25,570 nucleotides of DNA, from positions 1-25,570 of the forward strand of contig CAJWJQ010000014.1 of the NCBI GenBank assembly GCA_913041905.1. The letters run 5' to 3'. Positions 7,652 to 16,494 of the stretch are shown piece after piece. The position numbers and the translations under genes were made by a program. Under the pieces are notes generated by a model that saw only the letters and a program-made list of their open reading frames with translations, was not told the origin of the DNA and ran no database searches. Position 1 is the first letter of the stretch, and each line of letters begins with the position of its first letter. The stretch comes from GCA-2718845 sp913041905 (GTDB lineage: Bacteria; Pseudomonadota; Gammaproteobacteria; GCA-002705445; GCA-002716945).

Positions 7652-8118
7652 TATGAGATATTATATTTTCTACGAATGTAACGAAGACTATAGAAGATAA
7701 TAGGCCAAGATAGAGCGCTTATAAAACAGCTCCAGTATAAGGCATAAGTATAAGCATTCATATTAAGAAGTGAATCAATCCAAATAATAATTGTTGCTTT
7801 AATAGCTAATAATAAAAATACTATTATGCTTTGTTGCAGTATAGTGAAATATCTTAGTGATTTATAAGATCTTAAAATTATAAAGGATATAATCACATAG
7901 ACTAATCCGTTTAACCCTAAAACTGCACCAAGAGTTGCATCAGCTAATAGGCCTATCAGCCAGATTGTTAATAAACTATATAAGCCTGGAGCCGCTAATA
8001 TCCAATAGATAATGAACAAATATATCCAGTCAGGTGAAACATTACCCAGAGGGAATGTAGAAATAGTCAGAACTATTGAGATTAATGTGCTTAATAATAT
8101 TATAACTATGTTATTCAT
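7651..8118 (-). CDS. mreD: Rod shape-determining membrane protein MreD
   Basis: Integral membrane component of the elongasome that couples MreB filaments to cell-wall synthesis enzymes. The 155-residue protein is almost entirely hydrophobic, with about five predicted membrane helices and few charges apart from a basic C-terminus (Y-I-R-R-K-Y). It carries the family-like segments F-P-L-G-N-V-S-P-D-W near the start and G-L-L-A-D-A-T-L-G-A-V-L-G-L-N-G in the middle, a good match to the MreD core G-L-x-x-D-x-x-x-G-x-x-L-G. Its ATG directly abuts the mreC stop codon. Identification is firm from motif plus position after mreB and mreC. Confidence 0.93.
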   Translation of the reverse strand: MNNIVIILLSTLISIVLTISTFPLGNVSPDWIYLFIIYWILAAPGLYSLLTIWLIGLLADATLGAVLGLNGLVYVIISFIILRSYKSLRYFTILQQSIIVFLLLAIKATIIIWIDSLLNMNAYTYALYWSCFISALSWPIIFYSLRYIRRKYNIS

Positions 8119-8967
8119 TTATTTTTTCTTTATAGTCTCAACTGGTTTGTAATCCCAAATTAGTATTAACTCAGATAGATTATTTAGGTTTTCAAAAGCT
8201 TCTATTTCTATTTTGCTAAATCTTTTTTCAGGATCTTTTTCTATTAAAATAACTTTCCCTATAGGTATTTTAGGTTTAAATCTTTCTGCAATACCAGAAG
8301 TTGATATAACATCCCCTTCCTCAATAGTTGTGTCTACAGGGGCGTAATTAATTGTAAGTTGATCATTATCTCTAGATCCAGAAATAATAACTTTTTCTCC
8401 AGTCCTGTTTACCTCTCCTGGTACATTATGGTTTATATCATTTATAAGAATAACTTTTGATGACATAAAATTGGTTTCAACTACTTGACCAATTAGACCA
8501 TTTATACCAATAACATTTTGCCCAATATATATACCTTGATTTGTACCTTTGTCTATAACTACGATTTTTTTGTTTGGACTTGCAGAATTACTAACAACTT
8601 TAACAATTGTTTGTTTTTTTGCTATATTTTCAGATTGTTTCTGTATATCACGTAACCTATTATTTTCTTCTTTAAGTTGGGCTAATTCTTGTATTTTAAT
8701 TTTGAGACTAAGGTTTTCTTTTTTTAGTTTCGATATTTCATTTTCTAATATTTCTACATCTTTGTGTTCTGTCATAAAACTACTAAAAAAAGATTTTGGC
8801 AACATAGATATGTTATGTATAGGATATACTATTAAATCATTTACTAGAGATCTAACATATGAGACCTTATCGTATTTATAATCTAAGATTATTGTTGTTA
8901 TAGAAAGCAGTATTAAGATTATAAGAGTATAAAATTCTCTAGTGCTTTTTTTATATATACGTTCCAT
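8119..8967 (-). CDS. mreC: Rod shape-determining protein MreC
   Basis: Membrane-anchored periplasmic scaffold protein of the rod complex. The 282-residue product has a short cytoplasmic basic start, one transmembrane helix near residues 12-30, a coiled coil at about residues 65-118 (K-L-K-K-E-N-L-S-L-K heptads), and the beta-rich MreC domain. The latter shows I-D-K-G-T-N-Q-G-I-Y-I-G-Q-N-V and G-L-I-G-Q-V near the middle and D-V-I-S-T-S-G towards the end, all typical of the family. It follows mreB after 23 bases, the largest gap in the ten-gene unit. Confidence 0.95.
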   Translation of the reverse strand: MERIYKKSTREFYTLIILILLSITTIILDYKYDKVSYVRSLVNDLIVYPIHNISMLPKSFFSSFMTEHKDVEILENEISKLKKENLSLKIKIQELAQLKEENNRLRDIQKQSENIAKKQTIVKVVSNSASPNKKIVVIDKGTNQGIYIGQNVIGINGLIGQVVETNFMSSKVILINDINHNVPGEVNRTGEKVIISGSRDNDQLTINYAPVDTTIEEGDVISTSGIAERFKPKIPIGKVILIEKDPEKRFSKIEIEAFENLNNLSELILIWDYKPVETIKKK

Positions 8968-8990
8968 TTAATTTATAAAGAAAATAGAAA

Positions 8991-10052
8991 CTATGTTTCT
9001 ACAGATAGAAACTCAATTCCTTCTTTATCAATTATTTCAAGTACTTTTCCGCCACCTCTTGCCACACAACTCATAGGGTCTTCAGCGACAATTACATACA
9101 TGCCAGTCTCTTCTGTAATCAACTTATCCAAATCTCTCAGAAGCGCTCCTCCCCCAGTTAGAACCATTCCTCGTTCATGAATATCAGCGCCTAACTCTGG
9201 TGGTGTTTGCTCTAAAGCAGTTTTTACCGCTGCTATTATACCTTGTAGTGGATCCTGTAAAGCTTCTAAAATTTCATTACTATTTACAGTAAATGATTGT
9301 GGCACTCCTGCCGACAGGTTAGTACCTTTAACCTCAATTTCTAATAAATCACTGCTTGGGTATGCGCATCCTATTTCATGTTTAACTCTTTCAGCAGTAG
9401 GATAACCAATTACACAACCATAATTTCTTCTAATATATCCCATTATAGCATCGTCAAACGTATCACCCCCAATTCTTGTAGATGATGAATAAACAATACC
9501 ATTTAGAGATATAGTTGCGACCTCAGATGTTCCTCCACCAATATCAAGCACCATATAGCCTCTCGGTTCATCAGTTGGCATACCAGCACCAATAGCAGCA
9601 GCCATTGGTTCATCAATTAAATGTACAATTCTTGCTCCAGCTCCAGATGCAGATTCTCTAATTGCCCTTCTTTCAACTTGCGTTGCGCCGCAAGGTACAC
9701 AGACAAGCACTCTAGGACTTGGTCGAAACAATTTGCTATCATGAACTTTTCTTATAAAATGCTGAAGCATTTTTTCACAAACCATAAAATCAGAAATTAC
9801 ACCGTCTTTCATTGGTCTAATAGCTTGTAAACCTGTTGGAGTTCTACCAAGCATTTTTTTTGCTTCATTACCAACAGCTTCAATTTTTTTATTGCCATAT
9901 GTAGATTTATCGTCTCTAACAACAACTACAGATGGCTCATCTAAAACAATGCCTCTGCCTTTTACATATATAAGTGTATTTGCAGTACCCAAATCTATAG
10001 ATAAATCTGTAGAAAAAGTCCCCTTAATTTTTTTAAAAATATTACTTATCAT
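8991..10052 (-). CDS. mreB: Actin-like cell shape protein MreB
   Basis: Bacterial actin that forms membrane-bound filaments directing lateral wall growth. The 353-residue protein has the usual length. The N-terminal M-I-S-N-I-F-K-K-I-K-G segment is a likely amphipathic membrane-binding helix. ATP-binding motifs are intact: phosphate-1 D-L-G-T-A-N-T-L-I-Y, phosphate-2 L-D-I-G-G-G-T-S-E-V-A, and the adenosine loop L-T-G-G-G-A-L-L-R-D-L-D. The gene overlaps the end of gatB by 11 bases, which makes independent promotion unlikely to be the only source of transcript. In Pseudomonas, mreB and gatC are divergent neighbours; here gatCAB and mreBCD run in the same direction. Confidence 0.97.
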   Translation of the reverse strand: MISNIFKKIKGTFSTDLSIDLGTANTLIYVKGRGIVLDEPSVVVVRDDKSTYGNKKIEAVGNEAKKMLGRTPTGLQAIRPMKDGVISDFMVCEKMLQHFIRKVHDSKLFRPSPRVLVCVPCGATQVERRAIRESASGAGARIVHLIDEPMAAAIGAGMPTDEPRGYMVLDIGGGTSEVATISLNGIVYSSSTRIGGDTFDDAIMGYIRRNYGCVIGYPTAERVKHEIGCAYPSSDLLEIEVKGTNLSAGVPQSFTVNSNEILEALQDPLQGIIAAVKTALEQTPPELGADIHERGMVLTGGGALLRDLDKLITEETGMYVIVAEDPMSCVARGGGKVLEIIDKEGIEFLSVET

Positions 10053-11478
10053 TTCTTAATTTTTCTTTTAAAAGCTGATTTACTATTTTAGGATTAGCTT
10101 TTCCTTTAGATTCTTTCATCACTTCGCCAACGAAAAAACCAAACAGCTTATCTTTTCCAGATAAATATTCTTCTACACTTTTATAATGGTTTTTTATGAC
10201 ATTATCAACTAATTTATTTATCTCCATAGTATCTGAAATCTGCTTTATGTCTTCTTTTTCAATTATATCTTGTGGTTTTTCGCCATTATTCCACATTTTC
10301 TCAAATATTATTTTTGCTTGTTTATTTGATATTAAACCCTCATGAATGTATGTGAGTAATGAGGCTAAACCCTCAAAACTGACAGGGTAATTTTTAACCT
10401 CTGTATTTGATTTATTCGCATATGATAGTAATTCTGTAATAATCCAGTTTGCAGTTGTTTTTGGATTTAGATCTGTTTTCTCTAAGACTTTTTCATAATA
10501 AGCAGATAGATCTTTATCTAATACCAAAATAGAAGTATCGTAATCAGTCAATTTATATTGTTTAATAAACCGTTCTTTCTTATCATTAGGCAATTCAGGC
10601 ATATTAAGTTTGATACTTTCTATAAGGTTATTGCTTATCGACACTGGCAAAAGATCTGGGTCTGGAAAATATCTGTAGTCATTAGCTTCTTCTTTAGATC
10701 TCATCGATCTAGTTTCATTTCTTATTGGATCAAATAATCTAGTTTCTTGAATAACCGATTTTCCACTATCTAATATTTCTCCTTGTCTTTGTATTTCATA
10801 ATTTATAGCTTGTTCTACAAATTTAAAAGAATTTATATTTTTTATTTCAGCCCTTATTCCTAATTCACTACTATTGCTTTTTTTAAGCGATATATTTGCA
10901 TCACATCTAAATGACCCCTCTTGCATGTTGCCATCGCTAATATCAAGATAACGTACTAATGAATGTATATGTTTTAAGTATTTCACCGCTTCTTCTGCGT
11001 TACTTAGGTCGGGTTCAGAAACAATTTCAATTAAAGGTGTTCCAGCTCTATTTAAATCTATTGCACTTTCATTTTCATACAAATCATGTATAGATTTACC
11101 AGCATCTTCCTCTAAATGAGCTCTTGTTATTCTTATCTTTTTTACCTTTTTATTTATATCTATATTTATGCTTCCATTGGAAACGATTGGTATTTCATAT
11201 TGAGATATTTGATAGCCTTTTGGTAAATCAGGATAAAAATAATTCTTTCTTGCGAAAATTGAATTATTTTCAATATTAGCACCTACAGCAATACCAAATT
11301 TTATTGCCATTTTTACTGCTTCTTCATTCAAAACTGGAAGAACACCTGGCAAACCCAAATCTATTGCACATGCTTGTGTATTTTGTTCAGCTCCAAAATT
11401 TGTTGAAGCTGATGAGAAAATCTTGCTTTGAGTTTTTAGTTGAACATGTATTTCTAGCCCAATAACTGATTCCCACAT
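10042..11478 (-). CDS. gatB: Aspartyl/glutamyl-tRNA amidotransferase subunit B
   Basis: GatB binds mischarged Glu-tRNA(Gln) or Asp-tRNA(Asn) and phosphorylates the side chain so that ammonia from GatA can amidate it. The 478-residue length is standard. The N-terminal W-E-S-V-I-G-L-E-I-H-V-Q-L motif, Y-P-D-L-P-K-G-Y-Q-I-S-Q, the E-D-A-G-K-S-I-H magnesium/ATP region, and D-Y-R-Y-F-P-D-P-D-L are all present. The C-terminal YqeY-like tail (G-K-A-N-P-K-I-V-N-Q-L-L) contacts the tRNA. It shares one base with the gatA stop. Whether the enzyme serves Gln, Asn or both depends on whether glnS and asnS exist elsewhere in the genome. Confidence 0.97.
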   Translation of the reverse strand: MWESVIGLEIHVQLKTQSKIFSSASTNFGAEQNTQACAIDLGLPGVLPVLNEEAVKMAIKFGIAVGANIENNSIFARKNYFYPDLPKGYQISQYEIPIVSNGSINIDINKKVKKIRITRAHLEEDAGKSIHDLYENESAIDLNRAGTPLIEIVSEPDLSNAEEAVKYLKHIHSLVRYLDISDGNMQEGSFRCDANISLKKSNSSELGIRAEIKNINSFKFVEQAINYEIQRQGEILDSGKSVIQETRLFDPIRNETRSMRSKEEANDYRYFPDPDLLPVSISNNLIESIKLNMPELPNDKKERFIKQYKLTDYDTSILVLDKDLSAYYEKVLEKTDLNPKTTANWIITELLSYANKSNTEVKNYPVSFEGLASLLTYIHEGLISNKQAKIIFEKMWNNGEKPQDIIEKEDIKQISDTMEINKLVDNVIKNHYKSVEEYLSGKDKLFGFFVGEVMKESKGKANPKIVNQLLKEKLRNDK

Positions 11479-12935
11479 TATGTTTCTCCTAACATATCAG
11501 GCTTTTGCATATGCCAATCAGTTAAATTTTGATAATGGTTAGATAATGAAAGAATTTTTGATTCATCAAAATGATTACCAATAATTTGTAGACCGAGTGG
11601 CAATTTATTTTTAAAACCCATTGGAATTGATATAGCTGGAAGTCCGGCTAAATTTGTACTTACTGTAAAAATATCTGAAAGGTACATGGCTATTGGGTCG
11701 TTTAATTTTTCTCCTAATTTAAAAGCACAGTCTGGAGCAGTTGGCCCAATAATCAAGTCAACTTCTTTAAAAGCATTTTGAAATTCTTTGGAAATAATTG
11801 TTCTGATCTTTTGTGCTTTTAAATAATAGGCATCATAGTAACCAGTTGACAAAGCATACGTGCCTATCAGAATTCTTCTTTTAACTTCATCGCCAAAACC
11901 TTGTGATCTAGATTTCTTGTACAGCTCATCTATATCTTTAACATCATTTGCTCTAAAACCATACCTTACGCCATCAAATCTTGACAGATTAGATGAACAT
12001 TCTGCAGGAGCAACAACTTGATATGCTGAGACTCCAAGTTTAGAATTTTTTAAGCTTATCTTTTTTATTTCACAACCATTTGATTTAAATATATTTATGC
12101 TTTCAGCAAAAACTTCAGCTACTTTAGAGTCTAGACCATCTAAAAATTCCTCTGGTATGCCAATTTTCATTTTCTCAAATTTTTTTGTACAATCTTTATA
12201 ATAATCAGGAACTTCTTTTTTTGATGATGTAGAGTCTTTTGCATCATAGCCAGAAATATGAGACAAAAGAATCGCACAATCTTTTGCTGTTCTAGTAAAA
12301 ATACCTGCTTGATCCAGACTAGAAGCAAACGCAATCATACCATAACGAGAAACTCTTCCATATGTTGGTTTTATTCCACAAACACCCGTTAAAGATGCTG
12401 GCTGCCTAATTGACCCGCCAGTGTCGGTACCTGTGGAGCACGGAATAAGCCTAGCAGCTACACTTGCAGCAGAACCCCCTGAAGAGCCACCAGGAACACA
12501 ATTTAAATTCCATGGGTTTTTTACATCACCAAAGTAACTTGTTTCATTTGATGAGCCCATAGCAAATTCATCCATATTTGTTTTGCCAATTATTATCATT
12601 CCTGCTTTATCTAGTTTTTCTACAACTGTTGCATCATAAGGGCTTATAAAATTTTCCAACATTTTTGAACCACAAGTAGTTTTTATACCTTTAGTGCAAA
12701 AAATATCTTTTTGCGCTATTGGTATCCCAGATAATGGATTAATATTACCCTTTGCAATTTCAGAATCAATTTTCTTTGCTTTTTTTAAAGAATCATTTTC
12801 AGTAACAGTTATAAAAGCATTTAACTTAGGATCAATTTTTTTAATACGATTTAGAAAAAACTTTGTTAGCTCATAAGAACTAATCTCCTTATTCTGTATT
12901 TCTTTTTTTAATTCTATAAGAGTTTTATCTTCCAT
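11478..12935 (-). CDS. gatA: Aspartyl/glutamyl-tRNA amidotransferase subunit A
   Basis: Amidase-signature subunit that releases ammonia from glutamine for the GatB reaction. The 485-residue product shows the Ser-cisSer-Lys triad: Lys76 in P-I-A-Q-K-D-I-F, Ser151 in P-G-G-S-S-G-G-S, and nucleophile Ser175 in D-T-G-G-S-I-R-Q-P. These lie three positions earlier than in the Staphylococcus enzyme. The R-Y-G-F-R-A-N motif in the C-terminal half is also typical of GatA rather than generic amidases. It lies one base after gatC and overlaps gatB by one base, so stoichiometric coupled expression of the complex is likely. Confidence 0.97.
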   Translation of the reverse strand: MEDKTLIELKKEIQNKEISSYELTKFFLNRIKKIDPKLNAFITVTENDSLKKAKKIDSEIAKGNINPLSGIPIAQKDIFCTKGIKTTCGSKMLENFISPYDATVVEKLDKAGMIIIGKTNMDEFAMGSSNETSYFGDVKNPWNLNCVPGGSSGGSAASVAARLIPCSTGTDTGGSIRQPASLTGVCGIKPTYGRVSRYGMIAFASSLDQAGIFTRTAKDCAILLSHISGYDAKDSTSSKKEVPDYYKDCTKKFEKMKIGIPEEFLDGLDSKVAEVFAESINIFKSNGCEIKKISLKNSKLGVSAYQVVAPAECSSNLSRFDGVRYGFRANDVKDIDELYKKSRSQGFGDEVKRRILIGTYALSTGYYDAYYLKAQKIRTIISKEFQNAFKEVDLIIGPTAPDCAFKLGEKLNDPIAMYLSDIFTVSTNLAGLPAISIPMGFKNKLPLGLQIIGNHFDESKILSLSNHYQNLTDWHMQKPDMLGET

Positions 12936-12936
12936 T

Positions 12937-13218
12937 TTAATCTATAATTTTTGGTACTTTATAATACCCATTTTCTATATATTTATTATTTCTTTGAAAT
13001 AAATCCCTTTCATTTTCTTCAAGAACCTCATCTTTCCTTAATTCTTGTTTTAGATTTAATGGGTGAGACATTGGCTCAACATCATCTGTGTTGATTGCGT
13101 TCATTTCATTAACTAAATTTAAAATTTTTTGCAGACTGCTTGATATCTCTTCTATTTTTTTATCATTAATTTCAATTTTCGCTAAATCAGCAATTTTAAT
13201 GACTGTACCTTTATCCAT
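12937..13218 (-). CDS. gatC: Aspartyl/glutamyl-tRNA amidotransferase subunit C
   Basis: Small subunit that wraps around GatA and GatB and stabilises the complex. The start D-K-G-T-V-I-K-I-A-D-L-A-K-I fits the GatC opening helix (V-x-K-I-A-x-L-A-x-L), and the C-terminal D-D-V-E-P-M-S-H-P motif plus L-R-K-D-E-V are diagnostic. The ATG at 13218 is preferred over the one at 13227, because an AGGA ribosome site lies nine bases before the later codon but touches the earlier one, and the resulting 93 residues are typical. The start lies inside the last codons of prmC. Confidence 0.93.
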   Translation of the reverse strand: MDKGTVIKIADLAKIEINDKKIEEISSSLQKILNLVNEMNAINTDDVEPMSHPLNLKQELRKDEVLEENERDLFQRNNKYIENGYYKVPKIID

Positions 13219-14077
13219 TTTTAGCATTCCTAGAAAGTGTAAACCTACAAATGTTATTATAATCCAATATAGTATTTATGTCTTCATAAGAGTTTTCTCG
13301 TAAAGTATTAATTACTCTATTCGATTGATTATAACCATTTTCTAAAAATAACAACCCATCTTTATTTAAAACTTTTTTAGACTCTAAAATAATTTTTTTA
13401 ATATCATGAAAACCCATATCTTTTGAATAAAGAGCATTCATGGGTTCAAAATTTTTAACACTATTTTCAACACAAGCGCTATTGTGAGAGATATATGGCG
13501 GATTTGAAACTATTATATCGGCTATATTGTCATCAAATGCTTTAAGCCAATTAGACAATACAATATAGCAATTATTAAGGTTAAAATTATTATAATTTTT
13601 TATTAAAATTTTTGCTGCACCAGTGTATTTTTCAGACAATATTATTTTCCAGTTTTCTCTTTCCTTAGCTATTGACAAGCCAATACACCCAGAACCTGCC
13701 CCCAGATCAATTAGGGTTAATTTTTTCTTTTTTTTATATATTCTATCTCCATAATCTAATATTTTTGGTATTAGGATTTCTGTTTCACTTCTCGGAATTA
13801 AAACATTTTTGTTTACAAAATATTTATACTTATAAAAGCACTGGTTGCCTAGAACATATGCTAGGGGTGTACCTTGTGACAGTTTATATATAAAATAATC
13901 AAATTTATTTTGCTCCTTATGAGTTAAAGTATAATCATCATGTGCCAATAAGAACGATTTACTTCTCTGTATAGATTCCAATAAACAAAACTCAATATCC
14001 CTTCTTGTTATATTATTTTTATAAGATTCTTTTTTTAAAATTTTGTCTATATTATTTTTTATTGTTTTTAAATTCAT
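13211..14077 (-). CDS. prmC: Peptide chain release factor N5-glutamine methyltransferase PrmC (HemK)
   Basis: Methylates the glutamine of the GGQ motif in release factors, which speeds peptide release. The 288-residue protein has an N-terminal helical domain, then SAM motif D-L-G-A-G-S-G-C-I-G at residues 124-133, and the N-P-P-Y substrate motif at 192-195. V-L-I-P-R-S-E-T-E near 92-100 is a further PrmC hallmark. It overlaps prfA, its substrate gene, by four bases (ATGA), the usual arrangement in gammaproteobacteria. Downstream it overlaps gatC, which is not the Pseudomonas order. Confidence 0.96.
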   Translation of the reverse strand: MNLKTIKNNIDKILKKESYKNNITRRDIEFCLLESIQRSKSFLLAHDDYTLTHKEQNKFDYFIYKLSQGTPLAYVLGNQCFYKYKYFVNKNVLIPRSETEILIPKILDYGDRIYKKKKKLTLIDLGAGSGCIGLSIAKERENWKIILSEKYTGAAKILIKNYNNFNLNNCYIVLSNWLKAFDDNIADIIVSNPPYISHNSACVENSVKNFEPMNALYSKDMGFHDIKKIILESKKVLNKDGLLFLENGYNQSNRVINTLRENSYEDINTILDYNNICRFTLSRNAKNG

Positions 14078-15189
14078 TTTACTGACTGATGTTTTTTTAG
14101 CTCTTCAATTAGTGGCTCGATGTTTCCTTCTAAAATATTTTCAAGCTTATAGAGAGTTAGATTAATTCTATGATCTGTAATTCTTCCTTGGGGAAAATTA
14201 TAAGTTCTAATTCTTTCAGATCTGTCTCCGCTACCAACGAGAGTTTTTCTTTCTTCAGCAGTTTCTTTTCTTTGTTGTTCTTTCTCATGCATTAAAAGTT
14301 TTGAGTGTAATATAGACATTGCTTGAGCTTTATTTTTATGTTGTGACCTACCATCTTGACATTCAGACACTGTCCCAGTTGGAATATGTGTTATTCTAAC
14401 CGCAGAATCAGTTTTATTTACATGTTGACCACCAGCCCCTGATGCTCTATAAGTATCAATTCTAAGATCTGATGCATTAATATCTATTTGATCAATCTCG
14501 TCAATTAACGGCAACACAGCAACAGTTGATGCTGATGTATGAACCCTTCCTTGTGTTTCTGTTTCAGGTACGCGTTGTACTCTATGGGTTCCCGATTCAA
14601 ACTTGAGAGTTCCATAAACTTCATTTCCTATAATCTTAATTATTATTTCTTTATAACCACCATGATCACTTTCAGTAGAATTAATTAATTCTACTTTCCA
14701 AGAATTTTTTTCAGAAAATTTAGAATACATTTTATATAAATTCCCAGTAAAAATTGCAGCTTCATCGCCACCTGTTCCAGCTCTAATTTCTAAGAAAGCA
14801 TCTTTAGAGTCATTAGGGTCTTTTTCTATCATCAATTCTAATAATATAGATTCTAACTCAACTCTTTTTTTTGAAAATTCTTCAAGATCATCTTCAGCAA
14901 TAATTTTTAAAGTCTTATCTTCTTCTGTGGAAATGAGGTGTTCCGTTTCTTTTATTTGCTCTACTAATTTTTGAAAATCTAAAAAATATTTTACTGGCTT
15001 TTCAAGTTTAGATCTTTCTTTGTTCAATTTTTCTAATAATTTATGATCTTTATATGTTTCAGGGTCCTCAAGTTTTTCTGTTATCTCAGCATATCTAATT
15101 CTAATTTCATCTAGCTTATTAATAAGTTTTGGGTTATTTACGATTTCAGAAGTCAGATGCTTTAGATCCTTCAGTGATTTTTGATTCAT
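14074..15189 (-). CDS. prfA: Peptide chain release factor 1
   Basis: RF1 terminates translation at UAA and UAG. The 371-residue product carries the G-G-Q peptidyl-hydrolysis motif at residues 253-255 (S-G-A-G-G-Q-H-V-N-K-T). The codon-recognition tripeptide of the P-x-T type sits at 208-210, as expected for RF1 rather than RF2 (S-P-F). Here it reads P-E-T, whereas P-A-T or P-V-T is usual. The R-A-G-T-G-G-D-E-A motif near 136-144 is intact. It shares one base with the hemA stop and overlaps prmC by four. The unusual middle residue probably does not abolish function, since the flanking Pro and Thr remain. Confidence 0.96.
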   Translation of the reverse strand: MNQKSLKDLKHLTSEIVNNPKLINKLDEIRIRYAEITEKLEDPETYKDHKLLEKLNKERSKLEKPVKYFLDFQKLVEQIKETEHLISTEEDKTLKIIAEDDLEEFSKKRVELESILLELMIEKDPNDSKDAFLEIRAGTGGDEAAIFTGNLYKMYSKFSEKNSWKVELINSTESDHGGYKEIIIKIIGNEVYGTLKFESGTHRVQRVPETETQGRVHTSASTVAVLPLIDEIDQIDINASDLRIDTYRASGAGGQHVNKTDSAVRITHIPTGTVSECQDGRSQHKNKAQAMSILHSKLLMHEKEQQRKETAEERKTLVGSGDRSERIRTYNFPQGRITDHRINLTLYKLENILEGNIEPLIEELKKHQSVK

Positions 15190-16430
15190 TATTTCTTTTT
15201 AAAGATATCTTTCACTTTGGCGGCAGCAGATTCATCTAGCAAAGGAAGAATTTCTTTCATTTTTGATGTAGTTTCGTGAGTAAGTTTATTTTTAAGTGAT
15301 TCGGCTAAATATGTGAGAACTTCATTTATATTTTCACCAGACTCTATCATTTTCCTGGCTTTAATTACTGAACCATCAGTAATATTATCAACATATCCCC
15401 TGTATGTTCTAATTAAATTGTTTGAATGATTTTGATCTATCCATTTTTTAAATTCTAGAATTTTATAATCTATGATCTTTTTAGCTTCATTTATTGCTTG
15501 TTCTCTTATTTTATAATTGTTACTTATAACTTTACCTAAGTCATCTATAGTGTATAGATATATATTGTCTAAGGCATAGATCTCTGGCTCTACATCTCTT
15601 GGCACGCCTAAGTCAATAATTATAACTGGTAAATTAGGAGAATTTTTTATACAACTTTCCATTAACCCCTTTCCTATGATTGGTGTAGTGCTAGAGGTAG
15701 ATGTAATAATAATATCACTAGATGAAATCAAGTTTCCTAAATATTGAATTTTTGAATAATTGCAATTATTATCATCAGCAATCTCTTTTCCTTTTTCATA
15801 ATTATGATTTGTAAGAGTTATATTTCTCACATCTTGATCTTGTAAATATTTAATTGCTAATTGACTCATATGCCCCGAACCAATAATTGTAGCTTTTTTA
15901 TCAGTAATTTTATCAAAAATCTTTTTAATTAATGTCATGGCTGTGAACATAAATGTTACTGGGTTTGATCCAATATCTGTATTAGTTCTAACTTGTTTAG
16001 CTACCGAGAAAGAGAATTCAAATAATTTTTTTAATGGAGAACTCAGTACTTTATTTTTATCTGCAATTTTAAAAGCCTGTTTTACTTGACCTAAAATCTC
16101 ATTTTCACCAATAACCATGGAATCAATGCCTGACGTTACGTTTAACAAATGTTTTATAGCTTCGTCTTGATAATGGCTGTATGTGAATAATTCAAAATTT
16201 TCTACCATATTTTGGTTAGCAAACCATTGCATGATTTTTGCATTATCAAAGTCATTTTCAGTATATATTTCTGTTCTATTACAGGTAGAAAGCACAATAA
16301 CCCCACTCACTCCATCAATTTTCTTAATATCATTTAGGGCGAGAGGCAATGAGTTTTTATCAAACATTAGTTTCTCTCTAATATCTATGGGCGCTGATTT
16401 ATGATTGATGCCTAAAATATTTATAGCCAT
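15189..16430 (-). CDS. hemA: Glutamyl-tRNA reductase
   Basis: First committed enzyme of C5 tetrapyrrole synthesis, reducing Glu-tRNA(Glu) to glutamate-1-semialdehyde with NADPH. The 413-residue protein has the N-terminal G-I-N-H-K-S-A-P motif, the catalytic Cys50 in S-T-C-N-R-T-E-I-Y, the G-I-D-S-M-V-I-G-E-N-E-I-L-G-Q-V motif, a Rossmann domain starting A-T-I-I-G-S-G-H-M-S near 188, and a C-terminal helical dimerisation domain. It heads the long minus-strand unit and is divergent from the TPR gene, as in Pseudomonas. Its heme product would be needed by NorB and NorC at the right end. Confidence 0.97.
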   Translation of the reverse strand: MAINILGINHKSAPIDIREKLMFDKNSLPLALNDIKKIDGVSGVIVLSTCNRTEIYTENDFDNAKIMQWFANQNMVENFELFTYSHYQDEAIKHLLNVTSGIDSMVIGENEILGQVKQAFKIADKNKVLSSPLKKLFEFSFSVAKQVRTNTDIGSNPVTFMFTAMTLIKKIFDKITDKKATIIGSGHMSQLAIKYLQDQDVRNITLTNHNYEKGKEIADDNNCNYSKIQYLGNLISSSDIIITSTSSTTPIIGKGLMESCIKNSPNLPVIIIDLGVPRDVEPEIYALDNIYLYTIDDLGKVISNNYKIREQAINEAKKIIDYKILEFKKWIDQNHSNNLIRTYRGYVDNITDGSVIKARKMIESGENINEVLTYLAESLKNKLTHETTSKMKEILPLLDESAAAKVKDIFKKK

Positions 16431-16494
16431 GATTATTTATGTATGTTTACTATCCATCCTCCGAATAATATGATATGTGCTATATTATACTATT
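16431..16494. promoter_or_regulatory. Divergent promoter region of hemA and the TPR gene
   Basis: Only 64 bases separate the two chosen starts. For the rightward gene, TTTACT at 16446 and TATGAT at 16470 form a plausible -35/-10 pair with 18-base spacing, which would leave a leader of about 13 bases. TATATTAT at 16481 is another -10 candidate. No Shine-Dalgarno precedes the TPR start. For hemA no pair stands out, although a GGAGG on the minus strand lies too far upstream of its ATG to act as its ribosome site. Confidence 0.3.

Noticed and set aside
16439..16459. Six-codon reading frame upstream of hemA on the minus strand as a regulatory leader peptide
   Set aside because: The GGAGG touches its ATG with no spacing, and there is no run of regulatory codons or attenuator hairpin.
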